A stretch of 64,000 nt of DNA from Companilactobacillus keshanensis. Its GTDB lineage: Bacteria; Bacillota; Bacilli; Lactobacillales; Lactobacillaceae. Made by a program: the position numbers and the translations under genes. The stretch is taken from the NCBI RefSeq assembly GCF_003946205.1, contig NZ_RHOS01000004.1:1-64000 (forward strand). Reading direction: 5' to 3'. Positions 62,599 through 64,000 of this stretch are shown one piece after another. The notes below the pieces were generated by a model. It saw only the letters and a program-made list of their open reading frames with translations. It searched no databases and was not told the origin of the DNA. Every line of letters begins with the position of its first letter. Within the stretch, counting starts at the first letter, position 1.

Positions 62599-62629
62599 AA
62601 AAAAGAGGACATAGTCCTCTTTTTTTTAT
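62599..62629 (+). terminator. Terminator of rplU-prp-rpmA
   Basis: AAAAAGAGGAC pairs with GTCCTCTTTTT around a 3-base loop with extra T. A weaker AGAGG/CCTCT hairpin lies just upstream. Confidence 0.9.
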
Positions 62630-62724
62630 ATAATAAGCGTGGGATATTGCCATATTCATAGAAATATTGGTAAGATAATATGTAAAGTGTTTTTTTACGT
62701 TTAAAGTAATCGAGGAGATAAATT

Positions 62725-63288
62725 ATGTCAATTTCAGTAAATGAATTTAAAAATGGCTTAACTATTGAAGTAAAAGATGGTTTATGGCGTGTTATCGAGT
62801 TCCAACATGTTAAACCAGGTAAGGGTAGTGCTTTTGTACGTTCTAAGTTAAAGAACTTGAGAACAGGTGCTGTTCAAGAAATGACTTTTAGATCAACTGC
62901 TAAAGTTGAAAAGGCTCAAATTGAAAATAAAAAAATGCAATATCTATATGCAGATGGTACTAACCATGTCTTCATGGATATGGCTTCTTATGAACAACTA
63001 TCACTTCCACAAGAACAGATTACAAACGAACTTAAGTATCTTAAGGAAAATATGGAAGTTAACATCATGATGTACGGTGGTGAAACTCTTGGTGTAGATA
63101 TTCCTAATACGGTTGATCTTGAAGTTACAGAAACTGAAGCATCAATTAAAGGTGATACACAATCAGGTGGTTCAAAACCAGCTACTATGGAAACAGGCCT
63201 TGTTGTCCAAGTTCCATTCTTTGTTAACCAAGGTGATATGCTAACAATTAACACGCAAGATGGTACATATATTTCACGTGCTAACTAA
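62725..63288 (+). CDS. efp: Elongation factor P
   Basis: 187 residues, three OB-like domains: [20 protein letters not shown], the modified-loop region [12 protein letters not shown] (Lys33 at the tip) and the C-terminal signature [23 protein letters not shown]. It rescues ribosomes at polyproline runs. No modification enzyme is in the window. CGAGGAGA ribosome site. Followed by the Gls24-type gene and nusB. Confidence 0.98.
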   Translation: MSISVNEFKNGLTIEVKDGLWRVIEFQHVKPGKGSAFVRSKLKNLRTGAVQEMTFRSTAKVEKAQIENKKMQYLYADGTNHVFMDMASYEQLSLPQEQITNELKYLKENMEVNIMMYGGETLGVDIPNTVDLEVTETEASIKGDTQSGGSKPATMETGLVVQVPFFVNQGDMLTINTQDGTYISRAN

Positions 63289-63311
63289 TTTTTGATTATG
63301 GAGATAAGTTT

Positions 63312-63731
63312 ATGGCTGAACAAAAATATGTTTCTCTAAAACAAGATAGTGGAAAAATAAATGGAAACGTTGAAATCTCACATCAAGTTATTGAGATTCT
63401 TTTAGGAATCGCTACTAGTCAGGTCGAAGGCGTTTATGAAATGAGAGGAAGTCTATCCAGTCGTTTAGATTCTTTATTTGGAAGAATCAATCACGGCAAG
63501 GGTGTAGACGTTGTCCTCAGTGATAATCAAGTTTCTGCTGACGTGTTTGTTTATCTAGAGTATGGCGTATCTATTCCCAAAGTATCCTTAGAAATTCAAA
63601 AATCAGCCATTGAACAACTTGAATTCATGACCGATTTAACTTTGAATGAGATCAATGTACATGTTGTAGGTTTGATCGCTAAAAAAGAAGATGGCGAAAT
63701 AGAACGTGTAACAACGGAAAAAAAGGAATAA
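63312..63731 (+). CDS. Asp23/Gls24 family protein (YqhY-like)
   Basis: 139 residues: GNVEISHQVIEILLGIATSQVEGVYEM and a region VFVYLEYGVSIPKVSLEIQKSA define the Asp23/Gls24 envelope-stress family. In this position (efp-yqhY-nusB) it is the YqhY member linked to acetyl-CoA carboxylase control in Bacillus. No membrane anchor. It is 5 bp before nusB. Confidence 0.94.
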   Translation: MAEQKYVSLKQDSGKINGNVEISHQVIEILLGIATSQVEGVYEMRGSLSSRLDSLFGRINHGKGVDVVLSDNQVSADVFVYLEYGVSIPKVSLEIQKSAIEQLEFMTDLTLNEINVHVVGLIAKKEDGEIERVTTEKKE

Positions 63732-63736
63732 AACGA

Positions 63737-64000
63737 GTGAGTATGAATAGACATAAAATCAGAGAACTTGCAGTTCAATCGCTTTTTTCCATTGAAACAA
63801 CAAAAGACGATTCACAAACAGCAATTAATTCTGTTATGGATATAGCTGATTTGGGTGAAGAAGAAGCTCCAGAATATCTAACTTTCTTAGTATCAGGGAC
63901 TTTAGAAAAACAAGCTGAATTAGATAAAGAAATTGCCGATCACTTGAAGAAAAAGTGGACAATTCAAAGATTATCACGAATTGATCGGGTTGTTTTGCGT
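63737..64000 (+). CDS. nusB: Transcription antitermination protein NusB (partial, runs off the window)
   Basis: The first 88 codons are present: MNRHKIRELAVQSLFSIE is the family N-terminus and IQRLSRIDRVVLR the mid-region. NusB binds boxA with NusE in rRNA antitermination. GTG 63737 fits AAGGAA better than ATG 63743, two codons later. The C-terminal third lies outside. Confidence 0.96.
   Translation, partial: MSMNRHKIRELAVQSLFSIETTKDDSQTAINSVMDIADLGEEEAPEYLTFLVSGTLEKQAELDKEIADHLKKKWTIQRLSRIDRVVLR

Noticed and set aside
1-64000. Prophage, insertion sequence or rRNA operon
   Set aside because: No integrase, transposase, capsid or rRNA-like sequence is seen anywhere in the window.

Overview
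The window looks like chromosome of a low-GC Gram-positive of the Lactobacillaceae. A Companilactobacillus-type species (the former Lactobacillus alimentarius/farciminis group) is my best guess, from gene content, protein flavour and AT-rich codon use. I could not search a database, so the genus is an inference. Most of the window (about 16.2-57 kb and 61.5-64 kb) is conserved core genome. About 1-16.2 kb and 57-61.5 kb are accessory or adaptive.

Region by region. 0-5.6 kb: two divergent LysR-regulator/oxidoreductase modules. The second is a four-gene operon (SDR, DUF2255, NmrA-like, aldo/keto reductase) whose last gene carries a +1 frameshift. 5.8-10.2 kb: a 1449-residue secreted surface protein with BspA/DUF285-like repeats, three apparently identical 207-bp tandem repeats and C-terminal SLAP-like wall-binding repeats. 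10.5-13.2 kb: a permease divergent from a metal-dependent amidohydrolase, with a catabolite-repression (cre) site between them. 13.3-16.2 kb: two tandem MFS multidrug exporters, each with its own RNA control device. The first has an unannotated 21-codon leader peptide and an 11-bp stem closing over the exporter start codon. The second has a strong terminator hairpin in its leader. 16.3-23.2 kb: polA-mutM-coaE-nrdR-dnaB-dnaI, for replication and repair. 23.2-26.8 kb: T-box-controlled thrS, then infC-rpmI-rplT under an L20-type leader, with infC starting at the rare codon ATA. 26.8-32.8 kb: the yqeG-yqeH-yhbY-nadD-yqeK-rsfS-methyltransferase-tmcAL-yceD operon for ribosome maturation, NAD synthesis and tRNA modification. 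32.8-36.2 kb: gnd and an OmpR-type two-component system. 36.3-40.4 kb: metE-metF divergent from a LysR regulator, with a methionine-box palindrome between them. 40.8-43 kb: yidC, acyP and a SpoU methyltransferase. 43-46.7 kb: T-box pheST. 46.8-51.3 kb: mltG, greA, a HesB-like gene, a class B PBP and rpmG. 51.3-56.6 kb: a folate ligase, rhomboid, yqgQ, glucokinase, rhodanese, DUF3042, miaA and ynbB. 56.7-57.1 kb: a tiny free-standing transcription unit encoding 36 residues, and tRNA-Arg(TCT). 57.1-61.5 kb: two small hypotheticals, a carboxylesterase, a small membrane protein behind an 18-bp palindrome, and a large YfhO/6-PTPS-like membrane protein. 61.5-64 kb: rplU-prp-rpmA under an L21-type leader, efp, a Gls24/Asp23 protein and the start of nusB.

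The most notable signal is the tandem exporter pair at 13.3-16.2 kb, where two different leader-based controls sit on two neighbouring drug pumps. Other points worth a second look are the ATA start of infC, the matching specifier contexts of the two T-boxes, the free-standing 36-residue peptide unit and the recently duplicated surface repeats. Several start sites are moved here from the longest open frame to the codon with a proper ribosome-binding site. rpmG, the MFS leader peptide and the 36-residue peptide are easily missed because they are so short.
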